In this document: positions 15,255 to 22,168 of the stretch, piece by piece
Numbering within the stretch: the stretch's first letter is position 1
How the letters are laid out: each line of letters opens with the position of its first letter
Assembly: GCA_023402175.1 (NCBI GenBank)
Contig: JAEXCN010000146.1
Span: 1-29,681 of the forward strand
DNA: 29,681 bases
Source of the DNA: Pseudomonadota bacterium
Lineage (GTDB): Bacteria; Myxococcota_A; Polyangia; Polyangiales; Polyangiaceae
Direction of reading: 5' to 3'
Made by a program: the position numbers and the translations under genes
The notes under the pieces: model-generated
Database searches by the model: none
What the model saw: the letters and a program-made list of their open reading frames with translations, nothing else
Told to the model about the DNA's origin: nothing

Positions 15255-16382
15255 ATGCCCGCTCTCCGTCCGTTCGCGGCCGTCGTCGCCGCCGTCATCG
15301 CCGTGGGGTGTGCACATGAGGCCTCCGATGAGGCATCGTCGGGCGAAGGCGAGATCACCGTGGACACGAGCACACGCGAGGCACGACGACAGTACGACGC
15401 CAACGTCAGGTTCGCAGCGAGCTACACCGCGCGATGCCTCCGCTCGCCTTCGCGCTCGAGCAGGCCGCGCGTCCTCGTCACCGGCTTCGGTCGGTTCATG
15501 ACGATCACGAACAACGCGACGGGACGCATCGTGAGCACGCTCTTCCCCGAAGCGCGCTACCCGGAGACGCAGGCGCCGGCATGGGGCGAGGTCGACGAGC
15601 CGGAGCCGCAGCTCTCGGTGGCAGCGTCGACGCTGGACATACCGGACGTCGGCGCGGTCGATGTCTGCGCGATGATCCTGCCGGTGCACTGGGATCTGGC
15701 AGCCATCCTCATCGCGAAGGAGGCCGCGGCCTTCCGGCCGACGTTCGTCCTGATGAACGGCGTCGCCGGTCCGCGGCAGCCGCTCTGGCTCGAGCTTGGC
15801 GCCGTCAATCGTGCATCGCGCAACGTCGACGGATCGAACCAGCTCCGTCCTGCGATCGCGCCCGGCGACGACTACGCGAAGATCGTCGACGGCGCGCCCT
15901 ACAGCGACGATGCGCAGCCGAACCTGCTCTCGTGGCAAGCCGTCCAGCTCGCGGCGCGCGAGGCGATCGAACGTCATCGAGCGGAGACCGACGGAGACGT
16001 TCGCTTCGGCGACATCGTGTCGGGCGCCGACTTCGCCGGGTTCCCTCGCGCATCGAACACGTATCTCTGCAACAACGTCACGTACGTGACCGGCTGGCTC
16101 ATGCGCCATCCGGGCCGCGAAGTACGCCTCCTCCGTGCGAGCCATCCGGTTCGCGACGCGGCGAACGACGTCCGCGTGAAGATCACGCCGGACCTGAGCG
16201 CGATCCCGCGCGTGTTCGTCCACTGGCCGAGCGAGCTCGCCGACAAGCATCATCACGCCGGTGCGGACGTGATGAAGTCGATCATCGCTGCCCAGCTCCG
16301 CGCGATCGACGCAGGCGATCTTCCAACGCCGGGCGACAACGCGCTCGCCGCGCCGGCCACGCCGGGCGGCGACTTCTTCTGA
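15255..16382 (+). CDS. Lipoprotein related to pyroglutamyl peptidase I (family C15)
   Basis: The 375-residue form starts at ATG 15255; a GTG at 15237 would add six residues. It opens with a lipoprotein signal (lipobox A-V-G-C19). The main domain resembles pyrrolidone carboxypeptidase, which removes N-terminal pyroglutamate: RPRVLVTGFGRF (70-81) matches the family's opening strand. The catalytic triad can be placed as Glu180 (PLWLELGAVN), Cys272 (SNTYLCNNVTY) and His323 (RVFVHWP). The usual family member is a cytoplasmic protein of about 210 residues. This one is larger, exported and lipid-anchored, so the substrate is probably outside the cytoplasm. It converges with the membrane protein ending at 16391, only eight bases away. 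Confidence 0.75.
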   Translation: MPALRPFAAVVAAVIAVGCAHEASDEASSGEGEITVDTSTREARRQYDANVRFAASYTARCLRSPSRSSRPRVLVTGFGRFMTITNNATGRIVSTLFPEARYPETQAPAWGEVDEPEPQLSVAASTLDIPDVGAVDVCAMILPVHWDLAAILIAKEAAAFRPTFVLMNGVAGPRQPLWLELGAVNRASRNVDGSNQLRPAIAPGDDYAKIVDGAPYSDDAQPNLLSWQAVQLAAREAIERHRAETDGDVRFGDIVSGADFAGFPRASNTYLCNNVTYVTGWLMRHPGREVRLLRASHPVRDAANDVRVKITPDLSAIPRVFVHWPSELADKHHHAGADVMKSIIAAQLRAIDAGDLPTPGDNALAAPATPGGDFF

Positions 16383-16390
16383 GCGGAAGA

Positions 16391-16801
16391 TCAGCCCGCG
16401 CGCACGAGCAAGACGACGTGCATCGTCACCGCGAGCGCGATCAGCACGGCCGTCGTCGTGTGCATTCGCCGCTTGCGCGCGCGTTCCCTGAGCTTCGGAT
16501 CGCGAAGCTGCAGGCCGAGCCCGGCGTGCGCGACGAGCAGGAAAAACGCCGCTCCCGCCGGGAGCATCGCGAAGACCCCGCCCGCGATCGCTGCCGGCGA
16601 TCCGAGCGCCGGCAACACCGCCATCGTGTGCATGAATGCGAGCGCAGCCGTCGCAAGCCCGATCATGACGTGCAGGCGGATCGACGACGAGCCCGGCGCC
16701 GCGCGCTTCCCCGCTCGGACGCGCTGGACGATTGGGACGAGCGCGGCGAGCACGATCGCCGTCGTCGCGAGCCATCCGCTCCAGATCGAGATCGCCTCCA
16801 T
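16391..16801 (-). CDS. Four-helix membrane protein with di-heme b-type His pattern
   Basis: The 136-residue protein has four predicted transmembrane helices (about residues 8-26, 44-64, 72-96 and 114-134). His44 and His58 lie in helix II, and His114 and His128 in helix IV. Each pair is separated by 13 residues, the spacing used by the two b haems of the bc1 cytochrome b and by ferric-reductase-type domains. A further His92 lies in helix III. From this I infer a minimal di-heme cytochrome b that carries electrons across the membrane; no family name comes to mind. It is the last gene of a three-gene operon, 39 bases after the FmdE-like lipoprotein gene. The start has only a weak ribosome binding site. 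Confidence 0.75.
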   Translation of the reverse strand: MEAISIWSGWLATTAIVLAALVPIVQRVRAGKRAAPGSSSIRLHVMIGLATAALAFMHTMAVLPALGSPAAIAGGVFAMLPAGAAFFLLVAHAGLGLQLRDPKLRERARKRRMHTTTAVLIALAVTMHVVLLVRAG

Positions 16802-16840
16802 GTCAGCCCAGGCTCATGCCCCGTCGGTCGAATGCGCGAT

Positions 16841-17443
16841 TCACTTCACCGGAATCTCTTCGAAGACCTGCTCCGGCGGCAGCAAGAGGACCTCGCGTCC
16901 GAGCTCGCGCGCCTTCTCGCGCGGCGTGTCGGCGTAGCGCTCGCGGAACGACGCCGCCGGGCGGAGCGCGATGCTCTTGCCGCTCTTCTTGTCGCGGTAG
17001 ATCGTGAGCACGTTGTCGGCGGTGCTGTCGACGAGCGAGAGATTCAGCTTCCCGAGGCTCGCGCCCGAGTGCGCGGCGGCGCCGTCGGCGATGCACGAGT
17101 AGCGGACCTCCTTCGGCGTCCAGTGGACGATCTGGAGATCGAAGCTGCCGCGTGGCAGACCGAGCTTCGCGAGCGCGTGCTCGCTCATGCGGTAGCCGGC
17201 GACCGCCCATGGTCCGGGCGCACCGTGGATGGCGGCGACCTCGTCGAGCTTCTTCTCGATCGGATCGACGTCGGAGCCGTTCGCAGGCGGAGCATGACCG
17301 TGATGTCCGTGATCGTGCTCCGCCCCATGAACCGTGGTCGGCTCCGACGGAGCGCGCGCGCTCGACGCCGGCGATCCACACGCGACCGCGACGATCGACA
17401 GCGCCGTCGCGGCGATCGGCCCGAGCGCGCGTCGCACGTTCAT
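16841..17443 (-). CDS. FmdE-domain lipoprotein with His-rich linker
   Basis: The 200-residue protein has a lipoprotein signal (lipobox A-V-A-C22) and then a linker rich in His (HGAEHDHGHHGH, 39-50) that could bind a metal. Residues 62-170 match the FmdE (formylmethanofuran dehydrogenase subunit E) fold: HGAPGPWAVAGYRMSEHAL replaces the usual HGHxCPG opening, and C117-x-x-DG followed by SGASLGKLNL replaces the canonical C-x-x-DG-x-x-x-x-TGCTxGKGNL. Cys117 and the GK turn are kept; the other two cysteines are lost. It probably acts in the periplasm, not in methanogenesis. Its start overlaps the stop of the Cld-like gene (ATGA), so the two are translated together. The ligand is unknown. Confidence 0.75.
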   Translation of the reverse strand: MNVRRALGPIAATALSIVAVACGSPASSARAPSEPTTVHGAEHDHGHHGHAPPANGSDVDPIEKKLDEVAAIHGAPGPWAVAGYRMSEHALAKLGLPRGSFDLQIVHWTPKEVRYSCIADGAAAHSGASLGKLNLSLVDSTADNVLTIYRDKKSGKSIALRPAASFRERYADTPREKARELGREVLLLPPEQVFEEIPVK

Positions 17444-18222
17444 TCGCCGCTGCTCGAGCCGAGCACGTATCCGACGAAGAACGGGCCCATCTTTTCGATG
17501 AACTCGCTCGTCTGCCGTGTCTTGCGCATTGCCTGCACGAGGTGCGAAAGCGGATGGAGCTCACGGCCGACGAGGCCGATGACGAACTCGTTGTCGCCGG
17601 CATCGATCCCGTGACACGCGAGGCGCACGTCGTGCGCGAGCTCCTGCTGGCCGTAGGCGATGCCGAGCGCAGCGTGCTCGCGAAGGATGTGGCTCTGATC
17701 GATCGGCTCGAGCTTCGCAAACGAGCCCTTGCGGCGGAGCGGGTACCAGACGTGCCAGCGGTACGCCTCGTTCGTGACGTTCTCGACGGGACGGCGAAGG
17801 AGCACCCATTCGAGATCGGGCTCGTGCCCCGTCGCGTACGTGCGTCCGATCATGCAGAAGTCGTCGCGCAGCTCGACGCTCGCGAGGAACGGCTCGGAGA
17901 ACAGCGGGCGGACGTCGCGGACGAAGCGGGCGGGATCTTCGCTCCACGTGAGCAGCGCGAGGCTGCGCGGGTCCATCGAGTCGGCATAGACGACCCCGGC
18001 GATCTTCCGCTCGCGAAGCTTTCGCACGAGCTCGGCCGCGATCGCGTCGGGCGTCTTCGCGCTGCTCTCGCCGGCCTGAGCGGCGGGTGGCGTCCGGAAG
18101 ACGAGCAGCTGCATGAACAGCCGACGGTTCATCGACTGCTTCACGCCGTCTTTCTTCCCGCCGTATTCGTTGACGTCGATCGTCGGGAGACCCTTGGCCT
18201 CGGAAGCGTTCGCCTCGGACAT
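17440..18222 (-). CDS. Chlorite dismutase/HemQ-family protein
   Basis: The 260-residue protein fits the chlorite dismutase-like superfamily, which includes coproheme decarboxylase HemQ. Seen are the ferredoxin-like pieces RRLFMQLLVF (33-42) and AGVVYADSMDPRSLALLTW (75-93), a linker RWHVWYPLRRKGSF (155-168), and SHILREHAALGIAYG (177-191), where His183 is the likely proximal haem ligand. The C-terminal NEFVIGLVG and MGPFFVGYVL parallel the HemQ ending. The Arg that marks true chlorite dismutases is not evident. No signal peptide is present, so it is cytoplasmic. It leads an operon with the FmdE-like lipoprotein and the di-heme-like membrane protein. It could be a haem-maturation enzyme, a haem peroxidase or a haem sensor. 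Confidence 0.8.
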   Translation of the reverse strand: MSEANASEAKGLPTIDVNEYGGKKDGVKQSMNRRLFMQLLVFRTPPAAQAGESSAKTPDAIAAELVRKLRERKIAGVVYADSMDPRSLALLTWSEDPARFVRDVRPLFSEPFLASVELRDDFCMIGRTYATGHEPDLEWVLLRRPVENVTNEAYRWHVWYPLRRKGSFAKLEPIDQSHILREHAALGIAYGQQELAHDVRLACHGIDAGDNEFVIGLVGRELHPLSHLVQAMRKTRQTSEFIEKMGPFFVGYVLGSSSGE

Positions 18223-18296
18223 GCGTGAACTCGTAGCACGCCCTCCTCCCCGTCGCGACGCGGTCGTCGCGCTCGGCAGAAGCGTGCGGAGACCGT

Positions 18297-18335
18297 GCGG
18301 GAGGAGCGCGCGGGAGGAGCGCTCGGAAGGAGCGT
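18297..18335. repeat. 13-bp tandem repeat, three copies
   Basis: GCGGGAGGAGCGC occurs at 18297-18309 and 18310-18322, followed by a degenerate third copy (TCGGAAGGAGCGT) to 18335. It lies in the 162-base spacer between the Cld-like and DUF6183-like genes. Confidence 0.8.
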
Positions 18336-18356
18336 CCCCGAGGAGGATCCGGGGAC
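18334..18356 (-). terminator. Hairpin after the DUF6183-like gene
   Basis: GTCCCCG (18334-18340) pairs with CGGGGAC (18350-18356) around a nine-base loop. On the minus strand it follows the stop codon at 18385 by about 28 bases. No T-tract. Confidence 0.45.
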
Positions 18357-18384
18357 GATCGGCGGAGCGCCTCGAGCCGAGCCG

Positions 18385-19572
18385 TTACTCGTTGTCGGTG
18401 GCGGCCAGGACGGCCACGCTCCGCCCGTCCGAACGCAGCGCGAGCGCGCCGAGGTCCCATGCCACGTCGTGGAACCACGGCCCGGGAGCGCGGAACGTCA
18501 GGAAGGCGGAGGCCTTCGCGAGCCGATCGATCGCGTCCACGTCGGCGTCCGCGGGCGCGCCGACGAGCGCGCCGAGCGACCTCCACGCGGCGAGCCGTCC
18601 GTAGGCGCCGCCGAGGCCCGAGGAGTATGCGCCGCCGTTCGACGCGGCCGAGAAGAGAGGACCGAAGACGCCTTCCGCGCCGCTGCGGGACACGTCGAGA
18701 CGCGCCGTGGCGGTCGTCGACTCGAGAGGCAGCGCTCGCAAGAGCCAGCTGCCGAGCACCGAGCCCGCGACGGGCGGTTCGAGCGTGAACAGCTTCGCCT
18801 CGACCTTGCCGCTCTTGCCCTCGGCCCAGGGACGAACGGCCGCGAGCATTCGCTCCGTGACGGCAGCGTCGTCCGAGCGCGTCGCCCGAACGGATGCGCC
18901 ATCGGCAGGCGGCGGGATCGTGCGCACGGACATCGGGCCGCTCGCGAGCGTGTCGATCGCACGGCCGAGCCCTTTGTCGCCGTAAAGCGGCATGTACGAC
19001 GGCGCCTCGCGCTCGGCCGCACGAAGCGCGAGCGGAAGCGCGCCGAGCGGATGCCCCGCAGCCGCGAGCGACTCCTGAAAGCGCTTCGCTCGAGCGTCTC
19101 CTTCGAGCGATGTTCCTCGAAGCACGATCTCGTGCATCCAGCACGCGAAGAGCTCGCGGTACTCGGGCCGCTCCTTCGCGCGCTCGAGCGCCGACAGGAA
19201 CGTCTCTGCGCTCTGTCCGAAGCCGAGGCGGGAGGCGAACGCCTGCAGCCGAAGCGTTTGCGGGCGAGGGATCGTCACCGATCGCTCGCGCGGCCGGAGC
19301 GCCAGCGCAAGCAGCGCGTCGACCGCAGCGTCGGTCGTGCCGAGCGCGAGCTGATCTTCGACGTGATCCGCCAAGGTCTCGAAGTAGCCGCGGCGCGTGT
19401 GTTGCGCCGGATCGCAGCTCGCCTCGAGCGCGGCTCCGAGCGCGACGAGATCGTCCCACCGACCTGCCTTCGCCCAACCCTCGACGGTCCCACAGGCGCG
19501 TGCGACGCCCGCATCGTCCACGAGCAGCGCGATGGTCTCCGCCGGCGTGGTCGCCTCTCCCGAATTTCCCAT
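18385..19572 (-). CDS. DUF6183-like protein, unknown function
   Basis: The 395-residue form starts at ATG 19572, with GGCAGGG just before it. A GTG at 19596 overlapping the preceding stop codon is the alternative and would give 403 residues. The C-terminal part (GGAYGRLAAWRSLGALVGA, FHDVAWDLGALALRSDGRS, VAVLAATDNE) resembles a family I know as DUF6183, found in myxobacteria and actinomycetes; this is from memory. The N-terminal half is helical (TPAETIALLVDDAG, HTRRGYFETLADHV). No signal peptide or membrane helix is present. It follows the acyl-CoA dehydrogenase gene almost without a gap, so the two are probably cotranscribed, though nothing links their functions. Confidence 0.75.
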   Translation of the reverse strand: MGNSGEATTPAETIALLVDDAGVARACGTVEGWAKAGRWDDLVALGAALEASCDPAQHTRRGYFETLADHVEDQLALGTTDAAVDALLALALRPRERSVTIPRPQTLRLQAFASRLGFGQSAETFLSALERAKERPEYRELFACWMHEIVLRGTSLEGDARAKRFQESLAAAGHPLGALPLALRAAEREAPSYMPLYGDKGLGRAIDTLASGPMSVRTIPPPADGASVRATRSDDAAVTERMLAAVRPWAEGKSGKVEAKLFTLEPPVAGSVLGSWLLRALPLESTTATARLDVSRSGAEGVFGPLFSAASNGGAYSSGLGGAYGRLAAWRSLGALVGAPADADVDAIDRLAKASAFLTFRAPGPWFHDVAWDLGALALRSDGRSVAVLAATDNE

Positions 19573-19592
19573 GCCCTGCCGACCTTGCCCAA

Positions 19593-20810
19593 TCACACGA
19601 GCGTCGTCAACGCACCGCGCAGGAAGTCGCGTGCGACGACCACGTCGTGGACCTCATCCGGGCCATCGGCGATGCGCGCCGAGCGCGCGAATCGGTACCA
19701 CATCGAGAAAGGCAAGTCCTCGCTGTACCCGAGCGCGCCGTGCATCTGGATCGCGTCGTCGAGCACCTGACAGAGCAGACGCGCGACGTGGTTCTTCGCC
19801 ATCGACGAGTAGGGCCGCGCCTCCTTCTCGAGCCCGCGCTCGAGCATCGACGCGCAATGGAACGTCATCAGGTTCCCGGCATGGATGCCGGCGGCAGCGT
19901 CGGCGATCTTCTTCTGAATCATCTGGTGGTGCGCGAGCGTCTTTCCGAAGCTCTCGCGCGTGAGCACGTACTCGCGGCACATGTGTAGCGCGCGGTCGGC
20001 CCAGCCGAGCCAGCGCATGCAATGCGTGAGGCGCGCGGGGACGAGCCGCGTCTGCGCGAGGCGGAAGCCCTCGCCGACGCCGCCGAGCACGGCGTCGGCG
20101 CCGACCTTCACCGAGTTGAAGCGGAGCTCCGCCTCGCGGTGCTGCAGGATCGGCGGGCTCATCACCGGGACGTCGCGTACGTGCTCGACGCCCTCGGCCT
20201 TGCGATCGACGACGAACATCGTCGCGCCCGTACGCGGATCGTCCGACGTCCTCGCCATCACGATGAGGAACGCGGCGTCACCGCCGCCGGTCGTGTACCA
20301 CTTGTGCCCGTCGATGACCCAGCCGCCGTCGACCTGCGTCGCGCGTGTCTTCAGGTTCGACGGATCGGCTCCGGCGCCGGGCGCGGGCTCGGTCATCGAG
20401 AAGCCGCTCGTGATCTCGCCGCGCGCGAGCGGCTCGAGCCAGCGCTCGCGCACCGACGGCGACGCTGCCTTGAGCAGCAGGTCCATGTTCCCCTGGTCGG
20501 GCGCATCGCAGTTGAAACACGCCGCACCGACGGGCGAGCGCCCCATCTCGCGAAAGAGCGCGCACATGCCCATGACGCCGAGGCCGAGCCCGCCATGCTC
20601 CTTCGGCAGATGGGGGACGAAGAGCCCCTCGCCTCGCGCGCGCTCGCGGAGCGCGTTCAAGGTGTCGCGCCGCTTGTCGCGGTCCTCCTCGAGGATCGTC
20701 CTCTCGGCAGGGATGACGTAGTCGTCGACGAACGCGCGCACGCGCGTCCGCAGCTCGGCGAGGTGGGGCGGCAGCTCGAAGAAGCTCACGGTGCTGGAAG
20801 CATACTCCAC
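19593..20810 (-). CDS. Acyl-CoA dehydrogenase, ACAD10/11 type
   Basis: The start is the GTG at 20810 with GGAGG seven bases upstream, giving 405 residues; the longer open frame to 21338 is unsupported. Acyl-CoA dehydrogenases oxidise acyl-CoA with FAD. Seen are the N-terminal helical domain, PHLPKEHGGLGLGVMGM, the flavin-contacting FSMTEPAPGAGADPS, WVIDGHKWYTTGGGD, QMIQKKIADAAAG and the C-terminal MHGALGYSEDLPF and ARIADGPDEVH. That last pattern is typical of the ACAD10/11 subgroup. In animals these enzymes are fused to an APH-like kinase and act on 4-hydroxyacids. Here the kinase homologue is encoded divergently, 145 bases away. This pairing supports a role in 4-hydroxyacyl-CoA breakdown, but the substrate is inferred. 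Confidence 0.92.
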   Translation of the reverse strand: MEYASSTVSFFELPPHLAELRTRVRAFVDDYVIPAERTILEEDRDKRRDTLNALRERARGEGLFVPHLPKEHGGLGLGVMGMCALFREMGRSPVGAACFNCDAPDQGNMDLLLKAASPSVRERWLEPLARGEITSGFSMTEPAPGAGADPSNLKTRATQVDGGWVIDGHKWYTTGGGDAAFLIVMARTSDDPRTGATMFVVDRKAEGVEHVRDVPVMSPPILQHREAELRFNSVKVGADAVLGGVGEGFRLAQTRLVPARLTHCMRWLGWADRALHMCREYVLTRESFGKTLAHHQMIQKKIADAAAGIHAGNLMTFHCASMLERGLEKEARPYSSMAKNHVARLLCQVLDDAIQMHGALGYSEDLPFSMWYRFARSARIADGPDEVHDVVVARDFLRGALTTLV

Positions 20811-20910
20811 TCGCGAGCCTCCGCTCGGAGCTCCAGAGACGCGACGCGCCGGCTTCGACTCGCCTTCGCTCGGTCGGCGCAGCGGCCGCGCTCGCACCGT
20901 TCGGCGTGCT

Positions 20911-20942
20911 ACGTTCGGCCTCTCCAACGTTCGGCCTCTCCA
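20911..20942. promoter_or_regulatory. Two perfect 16-bp tandem repeats in a divergent promoter region
   Basis: ACGTTCGGCCTCTCCA occurs twice back to back (20911-20926 and 20927-20942), with a third partial match (CCGTTCGG) just upstream. It sits 13 bases before the start of the APH-like gene and about 100 bases from the divergent acyl-CoA dehydrogenase start. A direct-repeat regulator site is possible. Confidence 0.55.
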
Positions 20943-20955
20943 CGGAGCCACAACG

Positions 20956-22035
20956 ATGCCGCTCACACCGCCGCCCAACACCCGTCCGCCGCGCGAGGCG
21001 CATCGCATCGACGAGTCGAGTCTCGGCCGCTGGCTCGGCGAGCACGTCGAAGGATGCGCGGGCGGCAAGGTCAGCGTGCTGCAGTTCAAGGGCGGGCAGT
21101 CGAACCCGACGTACTGGGTCGGCGTCGAGGGCGCGGCGGGCGGCGACATGGCGCTCGTGGTCCGGAAGAAGCCGCCCGGGAAGCTCCTTCCCTCCGCGCA
21201 TGCCGTCGAGCGCGAGTACCGCATCATGCGCGCGCTCCGATCGACCGACGTCCCCGTCCCCGACGCGCTCGGCCTCTGCGAGGACGAGAGCGTCATCGGG
21301 ACGCCGTTTTTCGTCATGCGCTGGGTCCCCGGGCGCATCTTCTGGGATCCGACGCTGCCGGAGCTCGGATCGAACGAGGCGAGGCGTGCACTCTACAAGG
21401 AATACGTCCGCGTGCTCGCCGCCTTGCACAACCTCGACTACGCCGCCGTCGGACTCGGCGACTACGGCAAGGTCGGCGGGTTCGTCGTGCGCCAGGTCGA
21501 GCGCTGGTCGAAGCAGTATCAGGCGTCACGGACGAGCGAGATCCCGTCGATGGAGGCGCTCATGCGCTGGCTCGGCGAGAACATCCCCGCGAGCGACGAG
21601 ACGACGCTCGTGCACGGCGACTACCGCATCGACAACCTGATGTTCTCGGCCGAGGGTGAGCCGAAGGCGATCGCGCTCCTCGACTGGGAGCTCTCGACGC
21701 TCGGTCATCCGCTGAGCGATCTCGCGTACGCGTGCATGGGCTACCACCTCAACTTGCCGGGACGCGGCGGCCTCGCCGGCGTCGACGTGCGATCGCTCGG
21801 CATCCCGACCGAGGACGAGATGGTGGCGGAGTACAAGGCGCTCACCGGTCGCGAGAGCATCGAGGGCTGGCCGTTCTTCATGGCGTTCGGCATCTTCCGC
21901 CTCGCGGCGATCGCGCAGGGCGTCTACGCGCGGAGCCTCCAGGGCAACGCGAGCTCCGACGATGCGAGCAGCTACGGCGCCGCGGTGACGATGCTGTCCG
22001 AGCTCGCCTGCTCGCTCGCGCACGTGAAGTGGTGA
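20956..22035 (+). CDS. APH-family phosphotransferase, probable (4-)hydroxyacyl kinase
   Basis: The 359-residue protein starts at ATG 20956 after CGGAG; upstream open frame is ignored. It has the aminoglycoside phosphotransferase fold: nucleotide loop KGGQSNPTYWV (45-55), LVVRKKPPG with the ATP-binding Lys (about 71), catalytic HGDYRIDNLMF (220-230; Asp222 and Asn227) and the metal-binding DWE (243-245) in LLDWELSTLGHPLSDLAY. These signatures point to the ACAD10/11 N-terminal kinase and LvaA subgroup rather than to drug resistance. There, a 4-hydroxyacyl-CoA is phosphorylated before an ACAD-type partner removes phosphate. The adjacent divergent acyl-CoA dehydrogenase gene fits that role. The substrate is inferred. 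Confidence 0.9.
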   Translation: MPLTPPPNTRPPREAHRIDESSLGRWLGEHVEGCAGGKVSVLQFKGGQSNPTYWVGVEGAAGGDMALVVRKKPPGKLLPSAHAVEREYRIMRALRSTDVPVPDALGLCEDESVIGTPFFVMRWVPGRIFWDPTLPELGSNEARRALYKEYVRVLAALHNLDYAAVGLGDYGKVGGFVVRQVERWSKQYQASRTSEIPSMEALMRWLGENIPASDETTLVHGDYRIDNLMFSAEGEPKAIALLDWELSTLGHPLSDLAYACMGYHLNLPGRGGLAGVDVRSLGIPTEDEMVAEYKALTGRESIEGWPFFMAFGIFRLAAIAQGVYARSLQGNASSDDASSYGAAVTMLSELACSLAHVKW

Positions 22036-22074
22036 GGCGAAGCGGCGGCTGAAGAAGGCCGGCTCCTGAAGCGC

Positions 22075-22090
22075 CGCCGACGCGTCGGCG
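22075..22090. promoter_or_regulatory. 16-bp perfect palindrome upstream of the PrpD-like operon
   Basis: CGCCGACGCGTCGGCG reads the same on both strands. It lies 39 bases after the kinase-like gene and about 79 bases before the MmgE/PrpD start. It might be an operator or part of a terminator. In very GC-rich DNA such palindromes also occur by chance. Confidence 0.35.
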
Positions 22091-22168
22091 CGAGCGCCGT
22101 CAGCTCGAGCTGCATCCGCTCGACGCTCGGGCCGTGCATGCGGCATCCGGATTGCACGTTTTGCCGCT

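Noticed and set aside
15434..17614. 726-residue open frame on the plus strand
   Set aside because: It overlaps the peptidase-like gene and the antisense of the FmdE-like operon. Arg-rich shadow.
17440..18222. True chlorite dismutase for perchlorate respiration
   Set aside because: No perchlorate reductase genes are present, there is no signal peptide, and the distal Arg is not evident. Only the family assignment is supported.
20956..22035. Aminoglycoside resistance gene
   Set aside because: The fold is APH, but the sequence signature and the adjacent acyl-CoA dehydrogenase gene point to the hydroxyacyl-CoA kinase subgroup.
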